A stretch of 64,000 nt of DNA from Nocardioides albus (GTDB lineage: Bacteria; Actinomycetota; Actinomycetes; Propionibacteriales; Nocardioidaceae), in the NCBI RefSeq assembly GCF_014648255.1, contig NZ_BMQT01000008.1, positions 186,001 through 250,000 of the forward strand, written 5' to 3'. The position numbers and the translations under genes were made by a program. The number at the start of each line of letters is the position of its first letter. Within the stretch, counting starts at the first letter, position 1. The notes below the pieces were generated by a model. It was not told the DNA's origin. It searched no databases and was given only the letters and a program-made list of their open reading frames with translations. Positions 8,278 through 16,414 of the stretch are shown in pieces.

Positions 8278-8976
8278 ATGGACATCGTTCTCGTACCCGG
8301 GCTCTGGCTCGACGCCTCCTCATGGGACCTCGTCGTCCCTCACCTGACCACCGCCGGCCACACGCCGCGACCGCTCACCCTGCCCGGCCTCGAGTCGGCC
8401 GAGACGGACCGCTCTGGCGTGCACGTCGCAGACCAGGTCGCTGCTGTGGTCGCCGCCATCGACAGCTCGTCCGGGCCGGTGACCCTCGTTGGGCACTCGA
8501 TGGGGTGCGCGGTGGCCGGCGCCGCCCTGGACGCCCGCGTCGACAAGGTCGCCGCCGTGGTCTACGTCGGCGGCTGGCCGGCCGAGCCGGGCATGATCCC
8601 GGCCAAGAACTTCCCGAGCGACGGCGCCGACCTGCCGCCGGTGCCGTGGGAGGAGTTCGACGAGGCCGACGTACGCGACCTCGACCGTGCCACCTTCGAG
8701 GCGCTGCTGCGGCCCTCCCCCGCCAGTCTGACCTCGGAGCCGTTCGAGCTCGGCGACGAACGCCGCTACTCGGTGCCGGCGGTGTTCGTCTGCCCGGAAT
8801 ACACCGCAGCCGACCTGCAGGAGTGGGTCGCTGACGGCACCGAGTCGGTAGCCGCCATCCCGAAGCACAAGGAGGTCACCTATATCGATCTGCCCACCGG
8901 ACACTGGCCGCAGCTGACCAAGCCGACCGAGCTCGCGGCGATCATCGATCAGAGCATCGGCCGCAGCGGCGCGTAG
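8278..8976 (+). CDS. Alpha/beta hydrolase
   Basis: A 232-residue single-domain alpha/beta hydrolase. The nucleophile elbow is GHSMG, and the catalytic His is probably in the C-terminal segment TGHWPQL. The N terminus DIVLVPGLWLDASSW gives the oxyanion-hole strand. The start ATG at 8278 has AAGGA upstream. It resembles the esterase/salicylate-esterase-like hydrolases common in actinobacteria; the substrate is unknown. Confidence 0.82.
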   Translation: MDIVLVPGLWLDASSWDLVVPHLTTAGHTPRPLTLPGLESAETDRSGVHVADQVAAVVAAIDSSSGPVTLVGHSMGCAVAGAALDARVDKVAAVVYVGGWPAEPGMIPAKNFPSDGADLPPVPWEEFDEADVRDLDRATFEALLRPSPASLTSEPFELGDERRYSVPAVFVCPEYTAADLQEWVADGTESVAAIPKHKEVTYIDLPTGHWPQLTKPTELAAIIDQSIGRSGA

Positions 8977-8997
8977 CCGTCGGGTAGCGTCGATTGT

Positions 8998-9885
8998 GTG
9001 CGCACTCGGCTCGCTGCCCTGTCCACCGCCACAGCCCTGGCTCTCGTCGCCGGCTGTGGCGGTGAGCCGTCCTCGGATCCGGTCGGCAGGCCGTCGTCGT
9101 CGCCGGTCCCCTCCTCGTCCCCGGTCCCGTCACCAACGACGGTCCCGCTCGACGATGAGTCGGTGCCGCTGGCAGATCGCCTCACCCAGGCGCTGGCGAC
9201 GGTCGCCGCCGGAGAGCCAGGAACCGAGGACGTACGCGAGGCCGCGCTGTTCGAGCAGACCACCGCCCGCGACCTCGCCCGAGGATCGAAGGCGAGGACC
9301 GACGACGTGCTGGGCGCGCTAGGTCGAGCCGGTCGCGCCCAGCTCGAGGCCGACATCGCCGCGGCGCGCGAGCTCATGGTGATGACCGACGCGCAGCCGA
9401 AGCTGCCGGACTGGAGGATCGTGACGCCGCCGACGCCCGACGAGCTACGGCGGCTCTACCGCAACGCGCAGCAGGAGACAGGGACGCCGTGGGAGTACCT
9501 GGCGGCCGTCCATCTGGTCGAGACCCGCATGGGCCGGATCCGCGGCACGAGCACCGCCGGCGCGCAGGGTCCGATGCAGTTCCTGCCCTCGACCTTCGAG
9601 CAGTACGGTGCCGGTGGCGACATCAACGACCCCGGCGACGCGATCATGGCCGCGGGCCGCATGCTCGCCAACAACGGCGCCCCCGGCGACATGTCCGGCG
9701 CCCTGTGGTCCTACAACCATTCCGACCGCTACGTGGCGGCGGTCAGCGCCTACGCCGAGCAGATGAAGCGCTCCGCCGCTGCGTACGACCTCTACTGGCA
9801 CTGGCAGGTCCTCTACCGCCACCAGGACGGCACCATGCTCCTGCCCGAGGGCTACCCGGGCAAGAAACCAGTACGCATCGACTGA
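8998..9885 (+). CDS. Lytic transglycosylase lipoprotein
   Basis: A 295-residue exported lipoprotein that probably cleaves peptidoglycan glycan strands. The signal peptide ends in a lipobox LVAGC (Cys about 20), followed by a Ser/Pro-rich linker. The SLT-like domain occupies about residues 150-270: the likely catalytic Glu is in HLVETRMGRI, followed by GAQGPMQFLPSTFEQYG and a conserved SGALWSYNHSDRYV segment. The start is a GTG 22 bases after the preceding hydrolase, so the two may be co-transcribed. Confidence 0.85.
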   Translation: MRTRLAALSTATALALVAGCGGEPSSDPVGRPSSSPVPSSSPVPSPTTVPLDDESVPLADRLTQALATVAAGEPGTEDVREAALFEQTTARDLARGSKARTDDVLGALGRAGRAQLEADIAAARELMVMTDAQPKLPDWRIVTPPTPDELRRLYRNAQQETGTPWEYLAAVHLVETRMGRIRGTSTAGAQGPMQFLPSTFEQYGAGGDINDPGDAIMAAGRMLANNGAPGDMSGALWSYNHSDRYVAAVSAYAEQMKRSAAAYDLYWHWQVLYRHQDGTMLLPEGYPGKKPVRID

Positions 9886-9889
9886 CCTG

Positions 9890-10020
9890 CCGAGACGTCA
9901 CTGGCGTCGGCCGAGACGTCACTGGCGTCGGCCGACGCGTCACTGGCGTCGGCCGAAGCGTCATCGGCTGCCCACTCGGCCGACCGGCGTGACGCTTCGG
10001 CCGACCGGGGTGACGTCTCG
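9890..10020. repeat. 21-bp tandem repeats with inverted arm
   Basis: Three head-to-tail 21-bp units start at 9890, 9911 and 9932 (each CCGAnnCGTCACTGGCGTCGG), followed by a partial unit and then by sequence that reads the same words inverted (GACGCTTCGGCC, GACGTCTCG) up to 10020. It lies between two convergent genes and would fold into a large hairpin. The unit length and the CGAGACGTCA word are shared with the repeat inside kdd at 22856-23002. Confidence 0.8.
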
Positions 10021-10026
10021 ACGGGA

Positions 10027-10530
10027 TCAGTAGGGGCGCTCGACGGCGTACTGGACGAGGCTGACGTCCTCGCCCCGATAGGTGTCGGTGCCGTGGCGGC
10101 CGGTCTCGATGAAGCCGGTGGCCTTGAAGAGCTTCTTGGCGCGGTCGTTGGTCTCGTGGGTCTCGGCCCAGATCCGGCTCAGGTCGAGGACCGAGAAGCC
10201 GTAGGTGAGTGCGGTCTTGATAGCTCGCTGGCCGAGGCCCTGGCCCCAGCGCGAGCTCGGGCCGATGGCGATGCCGAGCTCGCGGGTGTCGGGTGCCAGA
10301 CCGTGGAGGTCGGCGTAACCGACGACCTCCTCGTCGAGCTCCACGGCGAGCCGGATGAGCTCCGGGGGCGGGGCATCGATCAGCCGGCGCCAATGGCGGA
10401 GATGACCGTCGCGGTCGCGCTCGGGCCAGCCGTTGGCCACCCGGAACTCCTCATCGTGCGCCCAGTCGGCGAAGACGTGTTCGTCGCCCGGTGACAGCGG
10501 GCGAAGGCGCATGGTGTCGGTACGGGGCAT
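10027..10530 (-). CDS. GNAT-family N-acetyltransferase (RimJ/RimL-like)
   Basis: A 167-residue acetyltransferase of the Acetyltransf_3/RimJ-like type. The motif A region SRWGQGLGQRAIKTAL provides the acetyl-CoA pyrophosphate loop, and the downstream helix HETNDRAKKLFKATGF is typical of this subfamily (N in the AxxLY-like region). It would transfer an acetyl group to an amine on a protein or small molecule; the substrate is unknown. Confidence 0.85.
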   Translation of the reverse strand: MPRTDTMRLRPLSPGDEHVFADWAHDEEFRVANGWPERDRDGHLRHWRRLIDAPPPELIRLAVELDEEVVGYADLHGLAPDTRELGIAIGPSSRWGQGLGQRAIKTALTYGFSVLDLSRIWAETHETNDRAKKLFKATGFIETGRHGTDTYRGEDVSLVQYAVERPY

Positions 10531-10577
10531 CGGCCGAGTCTCTCAGATCAGCGGCCCGGCCGATCCCCCACCCGGGA

Positions 10578-11606
10578 TCAGTAGGTGAGCTGGACCTTGG
10601 TCGCGAGCCGCTCGTCCATCAGGCGGTAGCCCTCGGCGGCCTCGGAGAACGGCAGGGCCTTGTCGAAGACCAGACCTGGGTTGATCGTGCCGTCCAGGGT
10701 CAGACGCAGCAGGTCCGGCAGATAGCGGCGTACCGGCGCCATCCCGCCCTTGAGACCGACGTTGGTGCGGAAGAGCGCGTTGACCGGAAGGTTGACGTCG
10801 TGCGGGACCCCGACGAACCCGACCGTGGCGCCCGGGCGGGCGACCTTCGAGGCCGTCTTGAAGGACTGGTCGGTGCCGACGCACTCCAGGACGAAGTCGG
10901 CCCCGACGCCGCCGGTGAGCTCGCGTACGGCCGCCTCGCCCTCCTTGCCGCGAGCGGCGACGATGTCGGTGGCGCCGAACTTCTTGGCGATCTCCTGGCG
11001 GGCCTCGTGGCGTGACATCGCCACGACCCGCTCGGCGCCGAGCTGGGCGGCCGCGAGCACGCCGCACAGACCGACCGCTCCGTCACCGACGACGACCGCG
11101 GTGCCGCCCGTGGCGCCGGAGCCGAGCCCGGACATCACCGCGGCGTGCCAGCCGGTGGCCATCACGTCGGTGAGCGCGAGCAGGTCGGGGTACATCGCCG
11201 GGTCCGGCGTCTCGTCGAGCTTGACCAGCGAGCCGTCGGCCTGGTTGACCAGTGCGTACTCGCTCTGGCCGCTGACCGTGAAGCCGAGGTTCTCGCAGAC
11301 CGACTGGACTCCGGCGAGGCAGTGCGGGCAGGTATTGTCACAGTGATCGAACGGGACGATCACGAAGTCGCCCACCTTGAAGTCGCGTACGTCGGCACCG
11401 ACCTCCTCGATGACGCCGATGCACTCGTGACCGATGGTGCGCGGCTCCTCGATGTCACCGTTGGCGCCGCGGTAGTTCCACAGGTCGGAGCCGCAGATGC
11501 AGGAGCCGACCACCTTCACGATCGCGTCGGTGGGCTTTGCCAGCGTGGGGTCGGGTACCTGGGTGAAGCGGATGTCGCGCACCCCGTGGATCGTCGTCGC
11601 ATGCAT
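10578..11606 (-). CDS. Zinc-dependent alcohol dehydrogenase (MDR family)
   Basis: A 342-residue medium-chain dehydrogenase. The catalytic zinc ligands are in GSCICGSDLW and GHECIG, the four-cysteine structural zinc lobe is CDNTCPHCLAGVQSVC, and the NAD(P)-binding motif is VVGDGAVGLCGV. The overall pattern matches the group annotated as zinc-dependent alcohol or glutathione-independent formaldehyde-type dehydrogenases in actinobacteria. Its alcohol substrate is not clear. It is divergent from the XRE-MurA gene, leaving a 137-base shared upstream region. Confidence 0.87.
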   Translation of the reverse strand: MHATTIHGVRDIRFTQVPDPTLAKPTDAIVKVVGSCICGSDLWNYRGANGDIEEPRTIGHECIGVIEEVGADVRDFKVGDFVIVPFDHCDNTCPHCLAGVQSVCENLGFTVSGQSEYALVNQADGSLVKLDETPDPAMYPDLLALTDVMATGWHAAVMSGLGSGATGGTAVVVGDGAVGLCGVLAAAQLGAERVVAMSRHEARQEIAKKFGATDIVAARGKEGEAAVRELTGGVGADFVLECVGTDQSFKTASKVARPGATVGFVGVPHDVNLPVNALFRTNVGLKGGMAPVRRYLPDLLRLTLDGTINPGLVFDKALPFSEAAEGYRLMDERLATKVQLTY

Positions 11607-11716
11607 GATGGCATCCTGTCACCCGGCGTACGCGATGTTGCGCACGATGGCCGCTAACGAGCCGGGCAACAGCGTTGGAACGAAACGCCGACACTTCGCG
11701 GGGAATCCAGGCTTAT

Positions 11717-11728
11717 CTCATATATGAG
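11717..11728. promoter_or_regulatory. 12-bp palindrome before XRE-MurA gene
   Basis: The perfect palindrome CTCATATATGAG is an AT-rich island ending 15 bases before the ATG at 11744. It probably overlaps the -10 region. Its position suggests an operator for autoregulation by the DNA-binding domain of the encoded protein. The Shine-Dalgarno signal is weak, so the transcript may have a very short leader. Confidence 0.45.
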
Positions 11729-11743
11729 TTACGGTGGTGCACC

Positions 11744-13270
11744 ATGACCGACGGATACAAAGGTCGTATCGGGAACCTGATTCGCGATGCGCGCAAGCAC
11801 AAGGGCCTCACCCAGGCACAGCTCGCCGACCTTCTCAACACCAGCCAGAGCGCGATCAACCGCATCGAACAGGGGCAACAGAACCTCTCCCTGGAGATGA
11901 TCGCCCGGGTCGGTGCCGCTCTCGACTCCTCCCTCGTCGACATCGGCGCCGGACCGACCCACCTGCGTGTCACCGGCCCGACGACCCTGTCCGGTGAGAT
12001 CACGGTCAAGACCTCGAAGAACGCCGGGGTCGCCCTCCTGGTCGGCTCGCTCCTCAACCGGGGCCGGACGACGCTGCGCAAGGTCGCACGCATCGAAGAG
12101 GTCAACCGGATCATCGAGGTGCTCAACTCGATCGGCGTGCAGACCCGCTGGCTCAACGACGACAACGACCTCGAGATCGTGCCGCCGAAGGAGCTGCGCC
12201 TGGACGCCGTGGACGAGGCCGCCGCGCGCCGCACGCGCTCGGTGATCATGTTCCTCGGCCCGCTGCTGCACCGCCTCGACAACTTCGAGCTTCCCTACGC
12301 CGGTGGCTGCAACCTCGGCACCCGCACCGTGGAGCCGCACATGTCGGCCCTGCGCCCCTTCGGCCTCGAGGTCAAGGCGACCGACGGCGCCTACCACGCC
12401 AGCGTCAACCGGTCGGTCCAGCCGACTCGTGCCATCGTCCTGACCGAGCGTGGCGACACCGTCACCGAGAACGCGCTGATGGCGGCCGCGCTGCACCCGG
12501 GCACCACGGTGATCCGCAACGCATCTTCGAACTACATGGTCCAGGACCTCTGCTTCTACCTGCAGAAGTTGGGCGTCGAGATCGAGGGCATCGGCACCAC
12601 CACGCTGCGCGTCACCGGCCGCGAGATCATCGACGTCGACGTCGACTACGCGCCGAGCGAGGACCCGATCGAGGCGATGTCGCTGCTGACCGCAGCGATC
12701 GTGACCGACTCCGAGATCACCATCAAGCGGGTCCCGATCGAGTTCATGGAGATCGAGCTGGCGACGCTGGAGGAGATGGGTTTCAACTACACCCTCTCCG
12801 AGGAGTACGTCGCGCTCAACGGCAAGACCCGCCTGGTCGACATCAACACCAAGCACTCGATCCTGCACGCGCCGCTGGACAAGATCCACCCGCTCCCCTT
12901 CCCCGGTCTCAACATCGACAACCTGCCGTTCTTCGCCGCCATCGCCGCGGTGGCGCAGGGTCAGACGCTGCTGCACGACTGGGTCTACGAGAACCGGGCG
13001 ATCTACCTGACCGAGCTCAACAAGCTCGGCGGCAACGTCACGCTGATGGACCCCCACCGGGTGATGATCGAGGGACCGACCCACTTCTCCGGCACCGAGA
13101 TCGTCTGCCCCCCGGCGCTGCGTCCCGCCGTCGTCGTGCTGCTCGCGATGCTCGCCTCCAAGGGCACCTCGGTGCTCCGCTCGACCTACGTCATCGCCCG
13201 TGGCTACGAGGACCTCGCCGAGCGGCTCAACCAGCTCGGCGCGAACATCACCGCCTTCCGCGACATCTGA
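11744..13270 (+). CDS. XRE-type HTH domain fused to MurA-like enolpyruvyl transferase
   Basis: A 508-residue fusion. Residues about 8-60 form a Cro/CI-type helix-turn-helix (LTQAQLADLLNTSQSAINRI). Residues about 75-508 are a full UDP-N-acetylglucosamine 1-carboxyvinyltransferase fold. Residues known to matter in E. coli MurA are conserved: Lys22-Asn23 as K92-N93, Cys115 as C189 (GGCNLGTR), Arg120 as R194, Asp305 as D392 and Arg397 as R460. It could therefore be active in peptidoglycan precursor synthesis, or be a paralogue that senses UDP-GlcNAc or PEP and controls transcription. The start at 11744 follows a palindrome. A second, ordinary MurA is expected elsewhere in the genome. Confidence 0.88.
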   Translation: MTDGYKGRIGNLIRDARKHKGLTQAQLADLLNTSQSAINRIEQGQQNLSLEMIARVGAALDSSLVDIGAGPTHLRVTGPTTLSGEITVKTSKNAGVALLVGSLLNRGRTTLRKVARIEEVNRIIEVLNSIGVQTRWLNDDNDLEIVPPKELRLDAVDEAAARRTRSVIMFLGPLLHRLDNFELPYAGGCNLGTRTVEPHMSALRPFGLEVKATDGAYHASVNRSVQPTRAIVLTERGDTVTENALMAAALHPGTTVIRNASSNYMVQDLCFYLQKLGVEIEGIGTTTLRVTGREIIDVDVDYAPSEDPIEAMSLLTAAIVTDSEITIKRVPIEFMEIELATLEEMGFNYTLSEEYVALNGKTRLVDINTKHSILHAPLDKIHPLPFPGLNIDNLPFFAAIAAVAQGQTLLHDWVYENRAIYLTELNKLGGNVTLMDPHRVMIEGPTHFSGTEIVCPPALRPAVVVLLAMLASKGTSVLRSTYVIARGYEDLAERLNQLGANITAFRDI

Positions 13271-13282
13271 TCCAAGATCGGG

Positions 13283-13376
13283 CCGAGTCGGCTCATCCTG
13301 ACCAAGTTCCTCGTCGAGTCGGCGCGTCATGACGCGCCGACTCGACCGGATTTTCGGCCAGGATGAGCCGACTCGC
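13283..13376. repeat. Nested palindrome (cruciform) after XRE-MurA gene
   Basis: Two nested inverted repeats: an outer pair with arms CCGAGTCGGCTCATCCTG (13283-13300) and its complement near 13358-13376, and an inner perfect 32-bp palindrome (13314-13345, centre GTCATGAC). It probably ends transcription of the XRE-MurA gene. The layout and sequence closely match the element at 16314-16410. Confidence 0.85.
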
Positions 13377-13454
13377 CGGGCTTGCCGTGCTGCGGCGACA
13401 TCTGAGTCTGCGGGCTCATGTGATCCGGCCCTCACGGGTGGTTAGATGCTCCCC

Positions 13455-14303
13455 GTGAGGGAGCAGCAACGACGCGTACGCGCCTATGCGCACCGTGGTG
13501 GAGCGCTCCATCCCGACCTGGTCGGGATGGAGAACACCATGGAGGCGTTCCGGCATGCGGTGGAGCTCGGCTAAACCCATCTCGAGACCGACGTGCACGT
13601 CACGCGTGACGGCGTCCTGCTCGCCTTCCACGACGAGGCGCTCGACCGGGTGACCGACGTCAGCGGCCTGATCGCGGAGATGACGTACGCCGAGGTGCAG
13701 GCCGCCCGGATCGGCGGTCTGCACGGCGTTCCGACCCTGGCGGAGCTCTTCGCCGCCTTCCCCGAGGTCACCTTCAACATCGACCTCAAGTCCGACGGCT
13801 CGGTCCGCGCCGTGGCCGAGCTCCTCGCCGCGACCGACCACGAGGACAAGGTCATCGTCGGCTCGTTCTCGGTCCGGCGGCTCAAGGCCTTTCGCCGGTT
13901 GACCGAGGGGCGGGTGCGGACCTCGGCGCATCCGCGCGAGGTGCTCGCCTACCTGCTCGCGCCCACCACCGGGATCGCCAAGAGGCTCGTCGGGTCGCGG
14001 TTCGACGCGTTCCAGATCCCGCACCACCAGCGCCTTCGCGGGCCGCTGTCGATCCGAGTGGCGTCGCGTGGCCTCGTCCGCCGCGCCCACAAGGCGGGCA
14101 AGGAGGTCCACGTCTGGACCGTCGACGACCCGGCCGAGATGGAGCGGCTGCTCAAGCGTGATGTCGACGGTCTGATGACCGATCGCACCGACGTGCTGAA
14201 AGCGTTCCTGGAGGAACGTGGGCTGTGGGAGGCTGTGCCGTCTCGGGGCGAGCCCGTCGGCGAGGCCGAGTCCGAACAGAACGATGAGGAGCCCGAGAAG
14301 TGA
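13455..14303 (+). pseudogene. Glycerophosphodiester phosphodiesterase, interrupted by stop
   Basis: Translation from GTG at 13455 gives the expected GDPD N terminus (YAHRGGALHP, then ENTMEAFRHAVELG), but codon 13572-13574 is TAA where the family has an aromatic residue; one base (TAC to TAA) explains it. After the stop the same frame continues with THLETDVHVTRDGVLLAFHD and the rest of the enzyme to 14303. A restart at GTG 13593 would lack the HRG, the EN and the ExD metal and catalytic residues, so it should be inactive. Either the gene is a recent pseudogene or there is a sequencing error. The end overlaps the MFS gene by 4 bp. Confidence 0.8.
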
Positions 14304-15652
14304 GCACACCAGCCGGGGTCGGCGACGTCAGTCCGGCCGAGCGGGCCAGGGAGCAGAAGGGCTGGTTCTTCGCGGACTGGGCCGTCTCGGCCTTCCAGAC
14401 GACGGTCTCCGGGGTGCTGTTCGCGCCCTACCTGATCGAGATCGCGAAGGCCGCCGCGGTCGACAACCGGATCGACGTGCTCGGGCTCTCGATCGCGCCC
14501 GGCGCGCTGCCGTCGTACGTCATCACCTTCTCCACCCTGCTCTCGGCGCTGATCTACCCGCTGGTCGGGGCGATCGCCGACCGCACCTCGCGCAAGCCGG
14601 ACCTGATGGCCGGCTTCGCCTGGGCTGGGGCGCTCTGCGCGGCGCTGCTGTTCTTCATGACCGGGGACAACTGGTGGTTCGGCTCGATCATGTTCATCAT
14701 CGCCAACCTGTGCGCGGGGGCGGCGGTGGTGGTCAGCGACTCGATCCTGCCGCTGATCTCGACGGAGGAGGAGCGCGACCGGGTCTCCTCGATCGGCTGG
14801 GCCTATGGGTACGCAGGCGGCGGACTGCTGCTCGCGGTCAACTTCCTCCTGGTCACCTTCGCCGACCCTCTCGGGCTCGGGACGGCGCTGGCGGTGCGGA
14901 TCTCGATGCTCTCGGCCGGTCTGTGGTGGGCGGGCTTCATCATCATTCCCTGGCGTCGCATCCGGCGACACCAGCCGGCCGACGTCGAGGACGTCTCCGG
15001 CGGTGTCGTGGCGCGCTCCTTCGGGCAGCTGTTCGTCACGCTCCGGGAGCTGCCGCAGTATCCGGTCGCGCTGACCTTCCTGCTGGCGTACCTCTTCTTC
15101 AACGACGGCATCCAGACGGTGATCAGCTCGGCGTCGATCTACGGGGTCGAGGAGCTCGGGTTCGAGACCGGCACGATGCTCGGCATCTATCTGCTGGTGC
15201 AGTTCGTGGCGGTCGGCGGGGCGATCTTCTTCGGCCGGCTGGCCAAGAGCTTCGGTGCCAAGCGGGTGATCCTCGGCGGTCTGGTCGGCTGGATGGTCAT
15301 CGTGGTCGCGGCCTACTTCGTGCCCGAGCAGACCCTGGTGCCGCTTCTCGTCGTCGCGGTCGGGATCGGTCTGGTCATGGGCGGCACCCAGGCGCTGGCC
15401 CGGTCCTACTTCTCGCTGTTCATCCCGGCCGGCAAGGAAGCGGAGTACTTCAGCCTCTACCACGCGATGGACCGCGGCACCTCCTGGCTCGGCACCTTGG
15501 TCTTCGGGCTCGTCTACCAGCTCACCGACTCCTACCGGCCGGCGATCCTGGCGCTGATCGCCTTCTTCGTCCTCGGCGGCGCACTGCTCGCGCTGGTGAA
15601 CACCGCAAAGGGCATCGAGCAGGCGGGCAACCGGACGCCCCAACGGGTCTGA
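14300..15652 (+). CDS. MFS transporter, UMF1/Atg22 family
   Basis: A 450-residue major facilitator with about 12 predicted spans. The N-terminal EQKGWFFADWAVSAFQTTV and the loop GAIADRTSRKPDLMAGFA are characteristic of the UMF1/Atg22-like group (vacuolar effluxer-like) found in bacteria. The second half contains GIGLVMGGTQALARSYFSLF, also conserved there. The GTG start overlaps the end of the broken phosphodiesterase gene, so the two were one operon. The substrate in bacteria is unknown. Confidence 0.85.
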   Translation: MSTPAGVGDVSPAERAREQKGWFFADWAVSAFQTTVSGVLFAPYLIEIAKAAAVDNRIDVLGLSIAPGALPSYVITFSTLLSALIYPLVGAIADRTSRKPDLMAGFAWAGALCAALLFFMTGDNWWFGSIMFIIANLCAGAAVVVSDSILPLISTEEERDRVSSIGWAYGYAGGGLLLAVNFLLVTFADPLGLGTALAVRISMLSAGLWWAGFIIIPWRRIRRHQPADVEDVSGGVVARSFGQLFVTLRELPQYPVALTFLLAYLFFNDGIQTVISSASIYGVEELGFETGTMLGIYLLVQFVAVGGAIFFGRLAKSFGAKRVILGGLVGWMVIVVAAYFVPEQTLVPLLVVAVGIGLVMGGTQALARSYFSLFIPAGKEAEYFSLYHAMDRGTSWLGTLVFGLVYQLTDSYRPAILALIAFFVLGGALLALVNTAKGIEQAGNRTPQRV

Positions 15653-15795
15653 GGGAGCAAGGCGCTCGAGGGCACCAGGGACACTCCGCCTGACTGGCGG
15701 TTTCGAGACACAGGAACCTCAGGACTCTCTCAGGAAGATCCGCAGGTCAGGCGGGTCCTGGATCGAACACCACGGCGAGAATCTCGATATTTCAC

Positions 15796-15822
15796 GGAAT
15801 CATCACCTCCTCTGTACCGTTG
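15796..15822 (+). promoter_or_regulatory. Sigma-R-type promoter of rbpA
   Basis: GGAAT (15796-15800), exactly 18 bases, then GTTG (15819-15822), which matches the Streptomyces sigma-R (SigR/SigH) consensus GGAAT-N18-GTT. It sits about 100 bases before rbpA, a known member of the thiol-oxidative-stress regulon in Streptomyces. Transcription would start near 15828. Confidence 0.7.
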
Positions 15823-15920
15823 CAGGTATGAAGAGGCCTGACCGGCCTGCGTTATGAGTCCGCAGACCGCCTCGCTCTTCAGTTCATTCAACGGGGGACG
15901 ATCGACTCAGGAGGTGCTTC

Positions 15921-16307
15921 ATGGCCGAGCGCACGTTGCGCGGCGCCCGACTGGGCGGACAAAGTTTTGAGGACGAACGCGGGATCGAGTTCGCAGGTCG
16001 CCAGCAGGTGGCCTACCGCTGCCCGCAGGGACACGACTTCGAGATCACGATGTCGGACGAGGCCGAGGTTCCGGCCATCTGGGAGTGCCCGCGCTGCGGC
16101 ATGGAAGCTCTCAACCTCTCCGGCGCCAAGCCGGAGGAGAAGGCCGAGAAGCCGGCGCGTACGCACTGGGACATGCTCCTGGAGCGGCGCTCGGAGAAGG
16201 AGCTCGAGGACATCCTCAAGGAGCGTCTCGACCTGCTTCGCGGTGGCGAGATCGGCCCGGCTCATCTGCACCGCAAGGGACCCGGGAAGAAGAAGGCCAA
16301 CGCCTGA
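15921..16307 (+). CDS. rbpA: RNA polymerase-binding protein RbpA
   Basis: A 128-residue actinobacterial transcription factor that binds the group 1/2 sigma factors and RNA polymerase and stabilises the open complex. The N-terminal tail has the family-typical RTLRGARLGGQSFEDERG, the central barrel carries two cysteine pairs (YRCPQGHDF and WECPRCGMEA), the basic linker is followed by the sigma-interaction domain RTHWDMLLERRSEKELEDIL. The Shine-Dalgarno AGGAGGTG lies seven bases before the ATG. A sigma-R promoter upstream suggests induction by oxidative stress. Confidence 0.97.
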   Translation: MAERTLRGARLGGQSFEDERGIEFAGRQQVAYRCPQGHDFEITMSDEAEVPAIWECPRCGMEALNLSGAKPEEKAEKPARTHWDMLLERRSEKELEDILKERLDLLRGGEIGPAHLHRKGPGKKKANA

Positions 16308-16313
16308 CAGGAC

Positions 16314-16410
16314 GCCGAGTCGGCTCGTCCTGACACAAAACCTCGCCGAGTCGGCGCGTTCTAACGCGCCGACTCGGCGAGGTTTTTGGTGAGAACGAGC
16401 CGACTCGGCC
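16314..16410. repeat. Nested palindrome between rbpA and fxsA
   Basis: An inner 24-bp perfect stem (16337-16360 with 16363-16386) starting AAAACCTCGCC and ending in GGTTTT on the plus strand, which also makes it a bidirectional terminator. It is enclosed by an outer pair GCCGAGTCGGCTCGT (16314-16328) and ACGAGCCGACTCGGC (about 16395-16409). Same architecture as 13283-13376. Confidence 0.88.
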
Positions 16411-16414
16411 GGTT

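Noticed and set aside
9890..10020. CRISPR array
   Set aside because: Units are directly abutting with no spacers, and no cas gene is present.
11729..13435. Long open frame (568 codons) antisense to the XRE-MurA gene
   Set aside because: A high-GC mirror of a real gene: composition is rich in Asp, Arg, Gly and His, there is no family match, and the plus-strand gene has clear catalytic motifs.
13949..15643. 564-codon frame antisense to the MFS transporter
   Set aside because: Highly charged repetitive translation typical of GC-rich antisense frames.
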